NCBI RefSeq assembly: GCF_013426205.1
Contig: NC_089424.1
Coordinates: 1,178,001-1,242,000, forward strand
Length of the DNA stretch: 64,000 nucleotides
Direction: 5' to 3'
DNA from: Metarhizium brunneum
Taxonomy: Eukaryota > Ascomycota > Sordariomycetes > Hypocreales > Clavicipitaceae
Part shown: positions 1 through 10,566 of the stretch, one piece after another
How positions within the stretch are numbered: the first letter of the stretch is position 1
Layout of the letters: each line of letters starts with the position of its first letter
Made by a program: the position numbers and the translations under genes
Notes under the pieces: model-generated
Seen by the model: only the letters and a program-made list of their open reading frames with translations
The model's database searches: none
Told to the model about the DNA's origin: nothing

Positions 1-1083
1 AGACCATTGCGTGTGCACCCGTAGCAATGAGTTGTTACCTAAAAGGATGACTTTCTCGCTAAGCATAACCAATGCGAACCCAGGGTGGTTTCTAGGAACG
101 GCTGAGTGTGATGGGGCAGACATTGATCTACGCCGAGATGAGTCACTCGCCGAAGCTGGCTCTTGAGAACGCGGCTGCCCCCTTTTCTTGGACTGTTTCG
201 GAATACAAGTATATAAACAGCCCTCGAAACAGGCCATCGGAGGGAGTTTCTGACTATGCTCAGGCGCAAGGCGGGAGCCCATCGTATGAAGATGAAGATG
301 GCACGATGAGCCTCCGAACCCGCGCCTGACCGTCCGACTGAAGGTTTCACGCAAAGATGGCCAGCTGTCAGTGGCGCAACCCTAAGTCTCAAACCTCGTC
401 CTCACGGAAACGATCAACATTGCTACCTGCACGTGATCACCAGACCAACAGATGGAGGGAAGCGGACTCTGAACCCCAAACTTTTTCCACTTTTTTGAAG
501 TTTCGATATCCCCAACTCTGTTGTGACACGGCGCACAGAGTGGGACGTGCCATGTAACATTCGGCACATTCAGCAACAGTGCTTCCCTATCGCGCTACGT
601 GTGTTGACAATTCAATTGTGATATAAATTGGTAAGTTGGCTTCGCCGTCTTTTGTTTCTCGCCTTGTCCTGCTCCCCTGATGAACGGATTTCACTCGCCG
701 TACCGAACTTGTCATGTGGATTTTTTCCTACGGGCAATTGGTTTCGCCTGTTTCTGATTTCAGCGGGCAATTGTTTCTCTCTCGTCTTTGCTTACCACGG
801 GTTTCACTTACGGTGTGCTAACGGCCGTTTCAGGGTTCAGCTGTGAAGATATCCAGACCCCCGCGTGCTCCGTAAATCGATTCCATTGCCACTTCAAGGA
901 GACTTGTTCGCTACATGTAGTCTTTTTATTCAGTTCGAGGCCAACCCCGCCAACGTGTTTAGCCCGGTGCTAGATAGTGCATGCCATTAATACAAAGTGC
1001 ATTAACGAATTTTGTCTTGTCCCTACCGACATTGCCGTGTAGTTTCCTGGCAAATTCTGCCAACTTTCCAAGTGTGGCCATTC
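1..1083. other. Intergenic region, no gene supported
   Basis: Only short overlapping reading frames in several frames occur here, none with recognisable protein features or a convincing exon structure. It is the 3' flank of the minus-strand regulator that ends at 1084. I see no tRNA, repeat array or mobile element. Confidence 0.5.
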
Positions 1084-2673
1084 TCATATGAGAAGTGCAC
1101 ATATTCCCATTGCCGTCATGCCATCCTGCCACGTCCACACCAAGCCCGACTCCCTCTGATGCTGCCAACATCGTCGTAAAACATTGAGAACTGTTCCGCA
1201 GTTTGTAAACTCGGACCCCGACGTATCCAATACATCTATCATGGCCCTTTCGAAGAAGCTCTGCTGATCACTTGCCGCTACGGCTCCGACAGTCGCCACT
1301 GGCCAGACCAGGCCTCGAAATGTGACGCCAGCAGGAAGGCCCTCCATTGCCTCAATCGCCCCGGCCACGCGGGTGTAGAGTCTCATCCCAGGAGATGGGG
1401 CATTTCGCAATGTTTCTATCTGGCACAAGGCCGCAGTCGCAAACACCATTGTAATCGCGTAAACCAACGCTTGTCGATCATCCTGTTGACGCGTCGTCAG
1501 CCATGTCAATGAAACCCACACCGGGAGCTTGAAAACGAACCCCTCCCAGCTTCATCCTCTCGATGCCCTCATCAAGAATCTGCTCAAGAGCCTTGAGCTG
1601 CAATTCATCCGACTTTGAGAAGCCCGACCTGGTTTTCCGTGAAGAAATTGTGGATATATCCCCGACTGCCTGCATCACCCAGTTTCGACACCCCATCAGC
1701 CTCGACATGTCAATCTGGTCCAGTTGCAGCCATTTCTGATACCTTGTTTGCGGTGCCTTTCCCGTCGCCGTGGAGGCGAGAATATCAAGCCAGAGAACTT
1801 TTGTGACAAGAAACGGCTGCGCCTTGTCCACGCCATCTCCCGACTCCCGGGTGCCTGTCGAAGGGTGCGGCACGAGGATTTTGTTCACAACGGACGCGAG
1901 GGCGTCCAGGTGCGGCCGCCAGTTGTCAAGGCCTCCTCGAAATAGCTGCGCCTATTAGTCTTGTCGTGGAAAGAAACCCACCCTTGACGGGGACTTACCT
2001 CAAAGCTGATGAGTGCCGAACCGCATGCCAAAAACTCAACCATTTGCTGCCGGCTCTCTGCAAACTTGTCCATGTCACACTCCTGAAGGACTTGTCGTAG
2101 CCGCTTCAGGGCATTGGTGTGATACCCTATGAGTTCTGATTCTCGGTTTCCGGGAGCACCCGCGCTTTGTGTATGGTGGTGAAGCGCCGAGAGGGTGAGC
2201 ACGGCTTGGTGCAGCGGGCCGCGCTTCATGAGAAGCCAGAAGAGCCAGCCTCTGCCGCCGAGCGAGGGCTCGTCCTTGTAGTATGGATACTGGAGGGGGA
2301 AGATATAATCCAGGTAGTGGACCAGGAGCTGTGCTTCTCGAAATGCCATGTCGGGCGTTGTCGGCGCACCAGGCGGTGCCGGGTAGCCGTCTTCTTCCCC
2401 CTGTCTTGGATCATTCTGATGTTCGGATGGACGAGCTGGAGAGGCCTTGCAGGCTTGCAGCTTTTTCTTCCGGCGCAAGTTAGAATTGACAGTCTTCTTG
2501 ATTCGCGAAAGCTCGGCCTGCAACTTCCATTCATCGTCTATCCATTTTGGCTTGGGGCCGTAACCGTGGCAGGTAATGCTGCGATCGGCACACTCTCGGC
2601 AGATGGGGTGTTTCTCGTCGCATTTTCTGTGCCGGATGCGGCAGGTCCAGCAGCCGTCGTTGCTGCGATTCAT
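1084..2673 (-). CDS. Zn2Cys6 transcription factor with fungal-specific domain
   Basis: A nuclear DNA-binding regulator of 492 aa assembled from three exons: 2673-1999, 1945-1541 and 1482-1084. Both introns are GT-AG (53 and 58 nt) and both keep frame. The N-terminus carries a complete binuclear zinc cluster with the spacing C8-x2-C11-x6-C18-x6-C25-x2-C28-x6-C35, followed by a basic linker (KKTVNSNLRRKKK). The rest resembles the all-helical domain of the Fungal_trans_2 family: a LHHHTQS stretch, then a WPVATVGAVA segment near the end. The ATG at 2673 lies seven codons before the first cysteine. The reading frame is open further upstream but only from TTG. The neighbours on the same strand are a secreted PI-PLC, an SDR and a hydrolase, so a local regulatory role is possible but unproven. 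The target genes cannot be read from the sequence. Confidence 0.88.
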
Positions 2674-3244
2674 GGGCGTAATTGGGGCACAGATGTCATT
2701 CTTCACATTGCGGCGGGACGCAGAGACCGAGCATGCCGCCAATGTGGCATGAAGAGATCAATTACCGGAATTGATATGCGGTGACTGGACAAAGTGTCTG
2801 GTGGGCATTTGAGATGGAGAATGACGAGACGCAGAAGGTGGGGCGACATGCTTGACAAGTTAGCAGCTTGAGTTATGCTAGGGCTATTCGGGGTCACTCC
2901 ATCTCATACAAATTTTTAAGAGACTCATTTGCTAGTACTAACGTTTACAATAATAGACTACTCTATGTAATTCAGCCCAGTCGCCTCACGACGTGTCAGG
3001 TAGTTTCTACTCATTGGTGCCCCCAACTGGCGCACTCTAAATGTAGACCAACACCTATCTAGGTACTTCTATGAGCAAAGTCAAACCAAATCCGGCACTT
3101 GAGGAGTATTCAAACAGAGCATCCCTTCAAACCTCAGAAAATCAGAAACCAGTCCGCTGAAACCATAACGCCAAGGGGGTATATCTATTACCAAGACAGG
3201 AGACCGCGACGCCAGATAAATCACAACTTGCAGCAACAATAGAG
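2674..3244. other. Intergenic region between regulator and PI-PLC gene
   Basis: This is the promoter side of the regulator and the 3' flank of the PI-PLC-like gene. It is moderately AT-rich. I see no gene, no RNA and no clear repeat beyond one CTAGGTA-type short motif near 3057. Confidence 0.45.
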
Positions 3245-4237
3245 TCACAGCGGCAACTTGGCCCCAACGTGCTTATTCCAAGCAAGCACACTATCAATCA
3301 ACTTCTTTCCCGGGAAATCGAATATCACGATGCCAGTCCTCATCGACGTCTTATCATCAATATGTGCATCCAGCCATTCGCCTGTCCTGTAATTCATTCC
3401 GACCTGCGCCTTATTCAGGACCCCAGCGGCCGCCTGGATGGGCAGCACGCCAATCGCAGCCGAATTATGCGTCACATAAAGGCGGTCATTTTTCAAGGGG
3501 CCCTGGTTCGCTCTATTCAACGCCATGTCGACAGCGGCCCATTTGGTGGCCAGACGACGTTCGCCCTGGATGGCAAAGTTGTCTTCGAGCACCATTTGCG
3601 GACCGTCCCAGGTCAGCCCATAGGTCACCCCCTTTGCGCATTTAAAATCCTGGAGAATGAATATCTTGGAGCGCAGTTGGCCGAGCGTTGGGATGGGTTT
3701 GCGGCTATCCGCGTACAAGGCGACGTGTTTTTTGGCGCCGTCCTTGGTGTCCTTGTCTTGGAGACGTGCGTAGTTCAAGGCCGCTTCGAAGGAATACGAA
3801 TCGCGGCCGACCGGGGCTCCTTCTTTCTTGAGACGCATGATGATCATTTCCGAGGGGTGCTTGTCCAAAAACTCAAACATCTGCAGCAGGACCTGCTTGA
3901 ATGTGAAGCCGGTGTTTTGCTTCCCGTGGTATATGTGCAGGCGGTTCTCCTTGACCCGGGCGCGTATGTCAAAGTACCGCAGTCCGGCCTCCATCTGCAC
4001 CGTCAGATTCCAGTTCTGGCACTGCAGCACTCGGCTGTCAAGGTTGTATGTCATGGTGTCATGGGTGCCCGGGATGCTCAGACTGGTGATGTTGGCCGCG
4101 TCGGGGACACGGGCCATCCAGTCGGGCTGGTGAGAAAGATTGGCATCGAAGCTGTACGCGCTGGTGTAGCCATGGTAGGTGGATGCGCGGGCGGTGCAAG
4201 CCGACGCCAGAAACAAGACAAGACCGAAGAGAAGCAT
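3245..4237 (-). CDS. Secreted PI-PLC X-domain phosphodiesterase
   Basis: A single-exon gene for 330 aa, similar to bacterial-type phosphatidylinositol-specific phospholipase C, which cleaves PI or GPI headgroups without calcium. The N-terminus is a signal peptide (MLLFGLVLFLASACTARA), so the enzyme should be secreted. The X domain shows SIPGTHDTM with the first catalytic His at H59, the RYFDIRARV strand with its metal-independent active-site region, and LHIYHG with the second His at H104. WNLTVQMEAG and FDFPGKKLID also fit the family. The length matches secreted fungal PI-PLC-like proteins of about 300-350 aa. The frame is open slightly upstream only from TTG, so I take ATG 4237. An upstream frame at 4295 also looks signal-like but has no ATG and is out of frame. 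The substrate (PI, GPI-anchored proteins or other) is not determined. Confidence 0.88.
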   Translation of the reverse strand: MLLFGLVLFLASACTARASTYHGYTSAYSFDANLSHQPDWMARVPDAANITSLSIPGTHDTMTYNLDSRVLQCQNWNLTVQMEAGLRYFDIRARVKENRLHIYHGKQNTGFTFKQVLLQMFEFLDKHPSEMIIMRLKKEGAPVGRDSYSFEAALNYARLQDKDTKDGAKKHVALYADSRKPIPTLGQLRSKIFILQDFKCAKGVTYGLTWDGPQMVLEDNFAIQGERRLATKWAAVDMALNRANQGPLKNDRLYVTHNSAAIGVLPIQAAAGVLNKAQVGMNYRTGEWLDAHIDDKTSMRTGIVIFDFPGKKLIDSVLAWNKHVGAKLPL

Positions 4238-5253
4238 GGCGAGCAACGCTGAAGAAGCAGACGAGCAGCGCGAGGGCTGCGAGCGAGAGTCTCAACGAAG
4301 CAGAGTTGTGTCTGGCATTTTGGGGCAGTTGAGAGGGGAGGTTGATCTCGTGGTGACGGGGGCTGTGCCTGAAATAGCGTCTAGCTCGGATTGATGCTCG
4401 TACCGTGCCGCCCCACCCCCGGACAAACGAGGACTAGTGTTGTCGAGATTTACCCAAGCTGATAGGCTATTGAGTCCGCCTTCAGGCAACATTGAATGCT
4501 TCATCCGTCTAGACGAACGCAGCGTGCGCCACTCAATGCTTCGGCATGCCGTTGCCGGTGCCGACATTCCGGCACCCAGGATTGGTCAACCCATTTCATG
4601 TTTCAATGACAAAACGGGTACTCATGAGCGCTTGGATCGACTTGGTAGCGGCTAAACGGCTGTTTGCTCCCCATGGCGTCGTATCTTGATACCGCCCTCA
4701 CATTTAAGTCTTTGACTCTTCTTGAACCAAACTGGTCCGTTTCTTATCCAGGTAGAAATTCTATATTCCACGATGACGCAGTTGGTCGGATGAGACGACC
4801 TAGATGCCCCAGTCATCTAGGTCGGGTTACATATGCTAAATTATCATGTATATGTACGAGTCGTAGGTTGTGGTCTTATACCAAGCACCAAGACCCGGTG
4901 CAGCAATTGCTCATACAAACGCAATCACTTCAAGGAACAAAAATCAAAGAACTCATGCTTTTCGTTCTCGCTGTTGGGACGTATATTCTCAGAGGGGGGA
5001 GACGTGACTAGGATAATGCACCGCATTCGGAATTTCAGACCCCCATGAGCTCATGCGCCTTAGCATCCCGGAATCAGCTTGCGTTGATCTTGCAAAAAAT
5101 TCTTAGATAGTTTGCTTAGCAATTAGTGGATAGAAAATACAAACACGCATCTTTGACAAAACGTTTTCAGAAGTAAAAGATGAAAGGGGCCCCAATTCGA
5201 AAATATGATTACACAGAATGCTTGAGCCTTGGATAGCTGATATTCCTTTTCCA
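4238..5253. other. Intergenic region with one perfect hairpin
   Basis: This is the promoter of the PI-PLC gene and the 3' flank of the SDR. There is no supported gene. The notable structure is the inverted repeat at 4797-4823, listed separately. Confidence 0.45.
4797..4823. repeat. Perfect 10-bp inverted repeat (hairpin)
   Basis: GACCTAGATG at 4797-4806 is followed by 7 nt and then its exact reverse complement CATCTAGGTC at 4814-4823. It lies intergenically, about 560 bp upstream of the PI-PLC start. It shares the CTAG-centred style of the TACCTAGGTA palindromes elsewhere in the window. Function unknown; it could be a regulatory palindrome or a remnant of a small inverted-repeat element. Confidence 0.7.
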
Positions 5254-6241
5254 TCAGTGCGTGACACCACCGCTTACAGAAATATTTTGCCCAGTGATCC
5301 ACCTGGCCTTCTCGTTAACGAGAAGAAGCACGGCGTCGCCGATATCCGCGGGTGTGCCGGCCCTGTCAGCAGCTTTCGTCATGTCAATCTGCGGCTGCAT
5401 GATAGCATCCATTTGTTCTTTGGGTATTATGTCAGTGAGGACTGGGCCGGGAGCTACCGAGTTGACGGTGATGCCTTTGCTCCTGCCAAGCTAGTTGCGG
5501 GAAAAATGGTCAGCTACTACGAGACTTCAAAATCGTCAGACGTTTTGCGTCATGAACAGGCGTACCTCTCCGGCCCACGACACAGTCAGATTATCTAGGG
5601 CCGCCTTGCTCGCAGAATACGTTGACAACAACTCGTGGCCGAGCTTGGCGTTTGTAGACGAGACGTTGATAATCCGACCGCCGGGCGGCATGTGAGGAAC
5701 CACGGCGTGAGCCATGTACAATGGCCCGTTGACGTTGATCTGGTAGACCCTATCCGTTTCAGCCTGGTTGATCTCATTCAGGATCCGGCTCGCATAGCCG
5801 ACTCCGGCATTGTTCACTTGAGGCAAGGAGCGGAGGTTGGGTCAGCTTTGGTCAAAGGTCAAGTTTGTTATGCCACGCAACATGTTCGTCGACGACACTA
5901 GAGCCAGTGGAGTAGAGAGGCGTATGTGAGAAGTTCATGTGCTTACCCAGGATGTCGATATGGTCGGTCTGGAAACCCTCGAGCGTCTTTTGGACAATGT
6001 ATTTAGCCCCTTCCAAGGTGTCGACCGAGGTCTGGACGACAATGGCTTTGCCCCCGGCCTGCCTCAGCATCTGCGCTACGTTGGCAGCTCGATCAGCAGA
6101 CGAGTCTGATAGATGATTGACAACTACGGACGCCCCGTTGCGGGCCAGGGCCAGGGCGATGCCAGCCCCGATGCCGTTCTCCCGTCCGGAGCCAGTAACA
6201 ATGGCAACCTTGCCCTCGAGGGATAGAGTGTCAACGGCCAT
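5254..6241 (-). CDS. Short-chain dehydrogenase/reductase (SDR)
   Basis: A classical SDR oxidoreductase of 260 aa from three exons: 6241-5947, 5816-5566 and 5490-5254. The introns (130 and 75 nt) are GT-AG and restore frame exactly. The first splits the VNNAG codon and the second joins SWAGE to LGRSKG. Visible hallmarks are the cofactor-binding TGSGRENGIG (from T16), NNAGVG (from N100), Ser152 in INVSST, the catalytic pair Tyr165 and Lys169 in YSASK, and the C-terminal SVAPGPVLTD and GQNISVSGG. All are present, so the enzyme should be active on an alcohol or ketone substrate with NAD(P). No signal peptide. GTG 6247 lies just upstream but ATG 6241 is the real start; an in-frame stop lies above it. 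A TATAAA box (6373-6368) sits about 130 bp upstream of the ATG, and module A lies about 600 bp upstream. Substrate unknown. Confidence 0.92.
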
Positions 6242-6791
6242 ATCCACTAGCTATAGTGTACCGCTTGAAAGCGAGTTCGATAATGAAATATTGATGATGG
6301 AATATGGAAGAACAAGATGAGGATTGTTTGAGATATCTATTGAGAATGAACGAGGGTCGTCGCCCGCTTTATACTCAGGCCTCCCTGGAGAAGACCTGGG
6401 CTGACAGTAAGACATGCCCATGTTTTCCACCCTACCAGGGGAATGAGTTCTGCTCATGGTAAAATGAGGCGGCGCGTGACAGAAGGGCAGGATATTCCTT
6501 GGGCTTACAAATTCACCCCAAACAGCAACACCCACAACCGACAGAGGTTCCTTATTTGGAAAATTATATTACCTAACTCCGGTTCCAGAAGTGGGGATTC
6601 GAGAGATGACAGCACACCACAAATTATTCATCCGGCATGCGCGGCCCCGGACGGGCTCCGGAGCTTCCGTAGCCCAAAAGGTGGACTACACTTGACCCTT
6701 GCCATTGACCCGTTACAATATTCAGCAACCACGCTCCAGATCCCCTCGAGAAAGCAACGACCAGGCTCTCTGTGACGAGGGCTGATAAAAA

Positions 6792-6905
6792 GTTGGGGAA
6801 TACCGAGCTTCACTTCATGCTACTAAAGTACTTTGGTATCAAAGGTCCCCGGTCTTCTCAAGGCCCTCGAGGACAGAGACGTCTTATTTATATAAGATAG
6901 TGGTG
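6792..6905 (-). promoter_or_regulatory. Promoter-like module, copy A
   Basis: This copy contains the 14-mer GGTATCAAAGGTCC at 6835-6848 (plus-strand sense). A TATTTATA, which reads TATAAATA on the minus strand, lies exactly 50 bp further at 6885-6892, followed by AAGATAGTGGTG. The flanks (TTGGGG, TTCAT, TCAAGGCC) align with copies B and C. It lies on the promoter side of the minus-strand SDR, but about 600 bp from its ATG, and the SDR has a closer TATAAA. Confidence 0.7.
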
Positions 6906-7862
6906 AGACAATCTTGAGCCCTTGTCTGACTATTGTCAGGTCCAAGGGAAGGCCCGTGCCGTGATGTTGTGTGACTTTCGTGACACTCTCGCACAAAAAC
7001 TAACAATCATTAAAGTAGCACAACAAGACGTGCTACCCTGAGAGTTTTATCGAATTCACAGAGTAAAATATCGACTTTGTAACGTTATTGGAGTAAACCC
7101 ACTACTAGGAGAATATATCTACCTCTTTAAATTATAATTTACATATATGTATTGCCTGTGGCCTGGCTAGATATCCAGCTTCACAAAAAGGACTTGAATC
7201 GCATAAACTATACACCTGGCGGAGAGAATTTACTGTCTTTTATTATTTCCAAGGTAATTAAGCTATTTCTCCATAAAAATAGCTTTCTAGCCCATTCGAC
7301 CCCGTTATTAAATTCTTTAAACCTTCAAAAGAGTAGTATGAGACTTTTTATCGAGCGTACCAGCAGTGGTGCTTGCTCTGTCTGTATAGTCTCTTGCGCA
7401 TGATTTCACTTGTCGCCGTTATGTCGTTATGTCAGTAAAGCCCTGTTTTGGAGCACATAAAAGCAGTAGTTTTATTGTTCGTCGTGAAGGGCGACTTTTC
7501 CTTTTATGCATTGCTCTTTTGCATTCTTGATGTATTGGCAGAGTTTGAACCGGGCACCCTTGCCAGCACAGACTTGTATCATGTCAACACATCTGAGGAA
7601 TCCCTAAACAGTTCCCTGTTTCCTCGACTCGGGCTGTGCAGCGGCTGTAGCTTGATCTGTCCCAAACGGCCCCTAGACAATCTCTCTCACATATCCAAAT
7701 AAACGTCTCACCTACTCCGGTCCGGGCCCTGCCCATGTCTCAGCAAGGTTACCTCTTATGCTAGACACATCACGGAGAAGAAGCACTAATGCACGAGGCG
7801 TCGAGCTAAATAAGTCACAGAAGCACCGCCGCATCTGGTATTGTGGCAAGGGTACAATAGTA

Positions 7863-7926
7863 GGCTTGGGGCAATAGTTCAATTCATCTAATAACAGTCC
7901 TCGGTATCAAAGGTCCTTGGTTTTCT
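7863..7926 (-). promoter_or_regulatory. Promoter-like module, copy C (partial)
   Basis: The core GGTATCAAAGGTCC is at 7903-7916. Over 7881-7925 it matches copy B at 42 of 45 positions. It ends only about 7 bp beyond the hydrolase stop codon, and it lacks the TATAAATA half seen in A and B, because that part would fall inside the hydrolase coding sequence. This looks like a truncated duplicate. Confidence 0.75.
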
Positions 7927-7932
7927 TACAAT

Positions 7933-9310
7933 CTACTTGCGCTGTTCCAACACGCCCTCAAACCAATCCAGCAGTACGTGGTTCTGCAATACACTTGCAC
8001 CAACAGAACAGTGGTACGCGGCACCATCGACGCTCTCGAAAACATGGTGTGTAGCCAACTTGCCCAGCTTCTCGGCGAGGATCTTGCTCTGCCCGGGAAT
8101 CACATCATCCTGTTCGGCCTGTGCAACAAACACCGGTGCCGTGATATTGTGCACCACGCTCGCCAGGTTGAAGTCTTCCACCTTGGTCATCCACTCAAAT
8201 GGCGTCTGGGCATTAAACGACCACAAGCCCTGCTGGATACCCCAGATAGCGGCTGTCTTTGCAGCCGGATCGGCCAGGCCCTGCTCGACGTACTCGTTGA
8301 AGAGGGTCGCGTTGCCAGAGCGGAATATCGCCCTCAGACTCTCGGGGTACATGTCCAGATTTGCCGCGCCGTAGTCGTAGACGCCGTCGACGGCGAACAC
8401 GGCCGCGAGGCGGTGGTCGAACGCGGCTGCTCGCGGCGCTAGATAACCACCGAGTGAGTAGCCCAGGAGGCCGATGGCTCGCGAGTCCACTTCTGGGCGT
8501 GTGAGCAGGTAGTCGATGACGGGAGTGACGACCCTTTCCCAGTCCGGGATGAAGCCGAGATTCTGTTCCCGGCGGACCGTCGGCTGCCCAGGCCCTTCGT
8601 AGCTAAGTACGTTCATTCCTCGCTCGAGGGCAGCCTGTCCGATGACGTGGTACATTTCCTCCTGGGCGCCGTCATACCCGTTGCCGAGGATAACTGTTGG
8701 GCGGGGCCCGGGCATGCCACTGCCGTAGAAGATGGCCGGAATTGTAAAGTTGTCGTTCTTGGCACGGAGGTTCACACGCTGTCCTGGCACGGCAAGAAGG
8801 GCAATGGCCGAGTTGAAGGCCGCGAGGTGTCTGTCCCAGAGACTGTAGATGCGCGGGTCGCTCCAATTGCCGTGGAGGAAGAAGTCGGCAGAGCGATAGT
8901 ACGTTGCGGCCTTGAAGAAGTGTTGGCGGGCAGATATCGGGTTCTTGCGAACGTCGATTGCGCGGGCAGTACTGTCGACACGGGTGGCGAGGTCATTGAA
9001 TACGTTGTAGAAGCTTTCAAAGTCCTTGGGTTTTATCTTTTGGGCGGCAACGAGGACTTCTCCAACATCAGCGCCTTGGTAGGGTGCTAATGATATGACG
9101 CGCAGAAGCTCATAGTGGAAGTCGGGGTCGGCACTGAGTTGCATCATGGCATTTGAGGTCGAGTTTTCTCTTTTCAAGTTTGAATGGAATCCTGGTGCAG
9201 CCTGTACAGCAGTTGCCTATGTTTTGAGGTTAGGAACTCGGCGCAAATGCGATGGCTGAGAGGATTAAGCTTACACAGGTGAGGAGAAGTGAAACTTGAG
9301 ATAGCTTCAT
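7933..9310 (-). CDS. Secreted alpha/beta hydrolase (FrsA/DHPON-hydrolase-like)
   Basis: A 439-aa serine hydrolase from two exons (9310-9275 and 9216-7933) joined by a 58-nt GTAAGC-AG intron with a CTAAC branch site. The short first exon supplies the first 12 residues of a signal peptide that continues into exon 2 (MKLSQVSLLLTC joined to ATAVQA), so the protein is probably secreted. The N-terminal helical cap (residues about 45-130) and the core resemble the 2,6-dihydropseudooxynicotine hydrolase/FrsA-type esterase group. The catalytic triad is readable: Ser266 in GYSLGGY, Asp382 or Asp383 in AEQDDVIPG, and His414 in GAAYHC. Without exon 1 the frame opens only at TTG or an internal ATG, which would drop the signal peptide. 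Copies B and C of the promoter-like module bracket the gene. The substrate is unknown; such enzymes cleave C-C or ester bonds of small metabolites. Confidence 0.87.
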
Positions 9311-9449
9311 ATTGCCTCGGGTCGCCTGAGTTATAATGTATATACCAGGAATAAAATTTGGACCCCGCAGTCAATTGCAAAAGAAACCTTCTGCGTCTTG
9401 TGAGGATTCCTCTGGTGGTAGACCGTCAATGTGACAAGGGCGCAGTGAG

Positions 9450-9560
9450 GGCTTGGAGTCGATGACTCAATTCATATAATAACAGTCTTGGGTATCAAAG
9501 GTCCTTGGTTTTCCTCAAGGCCTAGTTGACCAAAGAGCTCTATTTATACAAGAAGTGGTG
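9450..9560 (-). promoter_or_regulatory. Promoter-like module, copy B, upstream of hydrolase
   Basis: The core GGTATCAAAGGTCC is at 9491-9504, with TATTTATA (TATAAATA on the minus strand) at 9541-9548, the same 50-bp spacing as copy A. It lies 180-240 bp upstream of the hydrolase ATG at 9310, a plausible position for the core promoter and start of transcription. It matches copy C at 42/45 positions over 9469-9513. Confidence 0.75.
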
Positions 9561-10177
9561 CAAGCCTTCTGCCGTAGGTCTCGCAATCGTAGCCCTCGTG
9601 TAACTGCGTGACAATCAACTGCCGGAAATACCGGTAAGCTTGTCTCGATTGAGTCGATAACAATGACATTTTGCTTCACATCACGCAAGGACATAGCCTT
9701 CCTCGTTATCGTCTCATCGGCGCCATCGTCACGACTAGTCTGCCGCTGAGCGATCGGCTAGATCCATTTCAAGCAATGCCCGGAATGGCGCTCTCGCTGC
9801 TAGGGGACTCTTGCGCAATACGCCTAATATGACTTCAACAGTTCAGAGGCCGACAGGTAGAACATAAGGCAACCTTTGTCGTTCTCGTTCGTAGTTTTGT
9901 CGCTGAAGTGATGTAGTATCCCGAAGCGCGGTCTTGTCGGTCCCATTTCTTGCACAGCCTTGAAATGATGGAGCTATCTCGTTGTCGTTTACTAGCTCGG
10001 TTTGCTGCAGCCTCTACCGACGGAATAAATGTCGGGCTGCGTGCTAGCGTGATGTTATTTTCCCCCGGATAAATGGCCTTGTCGGAATTGCGTCTTCGAT
10101 GGATTGGTATGTTTGATGGAACCGATTCCGACGAGATGGGAGAAAAGCGTGCGGATTGATAACCATTTATGCGCTGT

Positions 10178-10226
10178 GGCGGCTCGACCTTCCTCCCCAG
10201 GCGGCGGCTCGACTTTCCTTCCCAGG
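10178..10226. repeat. 25-bp tandem duplication
   Basis: Two adjacent copies of a unit beginning GGCGGCTCGAC and ending CCCAG start at 10178 and 10203. They differ at a few positions. The duplication is intergenic, about 350 bp upstream of the PaiB-like start. Confidence 0.7.
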
Positions 10227-10566
10227 AAAATCGTCTCCACAAAACACCGCTCGCAATCTTCGCACGACAGTCGTTTGCAAATCGCGAACCTGCCCAACCA
10301 TCATCTTCCCATTTGCTCAACTGGTCATTGGTCGACAGTATCTGGTATTATACACAATTCCAAGCCCCCATGGCACTTCATGTCCGAAAATCGGTCTTGA
10401 GACAATGGCACAGGCGGTGAGCCTCACCCGGCTAGCAAGTGCGGTCCTCTCCGCGCGAAGCATTCGTCGCAATGGCCATCTTCCTGCTCTTACATAGACA
10501 CAATTTCTCTTCACACGGTCTATTTGCCTTCCTTGAACCCCAGGAGCTTAAGCAAGCAAAGCCAAA

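Larger units (their letters stand above)
6242..7932. other. AT-rich intergenic region holding two promoter-like repeat copies
   Basis: No intact gene is supported. The region carries module copies A (about 6792-6900) and C (7863-7926), a TATAAA box for the SDR, and a strongly AT-rich block at roughly 7000-7350. If the modules are promoters of tandem genes, a gene may have been lost here, but I could not recognise remains of one. Confidence 0.5.
9311..10566. other. Intergenic region between divergent hydrolase and PaiB-like genes
   Basis: This region separates the divergently transcribed hydrolase (minus) and PaiB-like gene (plus) and so holds both promoters. It contains module B and a 25-bp tandem duplication at 10178-10226. 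A 161-codon minus-strand frame (10320-9835) has no protein features and is not called. Confidence 0.5.

Noticed and set aside
2167..2784. 205-codon plus-strand frame
   Set aside because: Antisense to the Zn2Cys6 regulator; it starts from an internal ATG with no recognisable feature.
3269..4252. 327-codon open frame on the plus strand
   Set aside because: Antisense to the PI-PLC-like gene, whose signal peptide and catalytic histidines are intact; no domain on this strand.
7548..7580. Possible tRNA T-arm (complement of TTGAACC)
   Set aside because: The flanking bases do not pair as a T stem and no acceptor or anticodon stem is present.
9835..10320. 161-codon minus-strand frame
   Set aside because: No protein features; overlaps the 25-bp duplication and has competing frames on the other strand.
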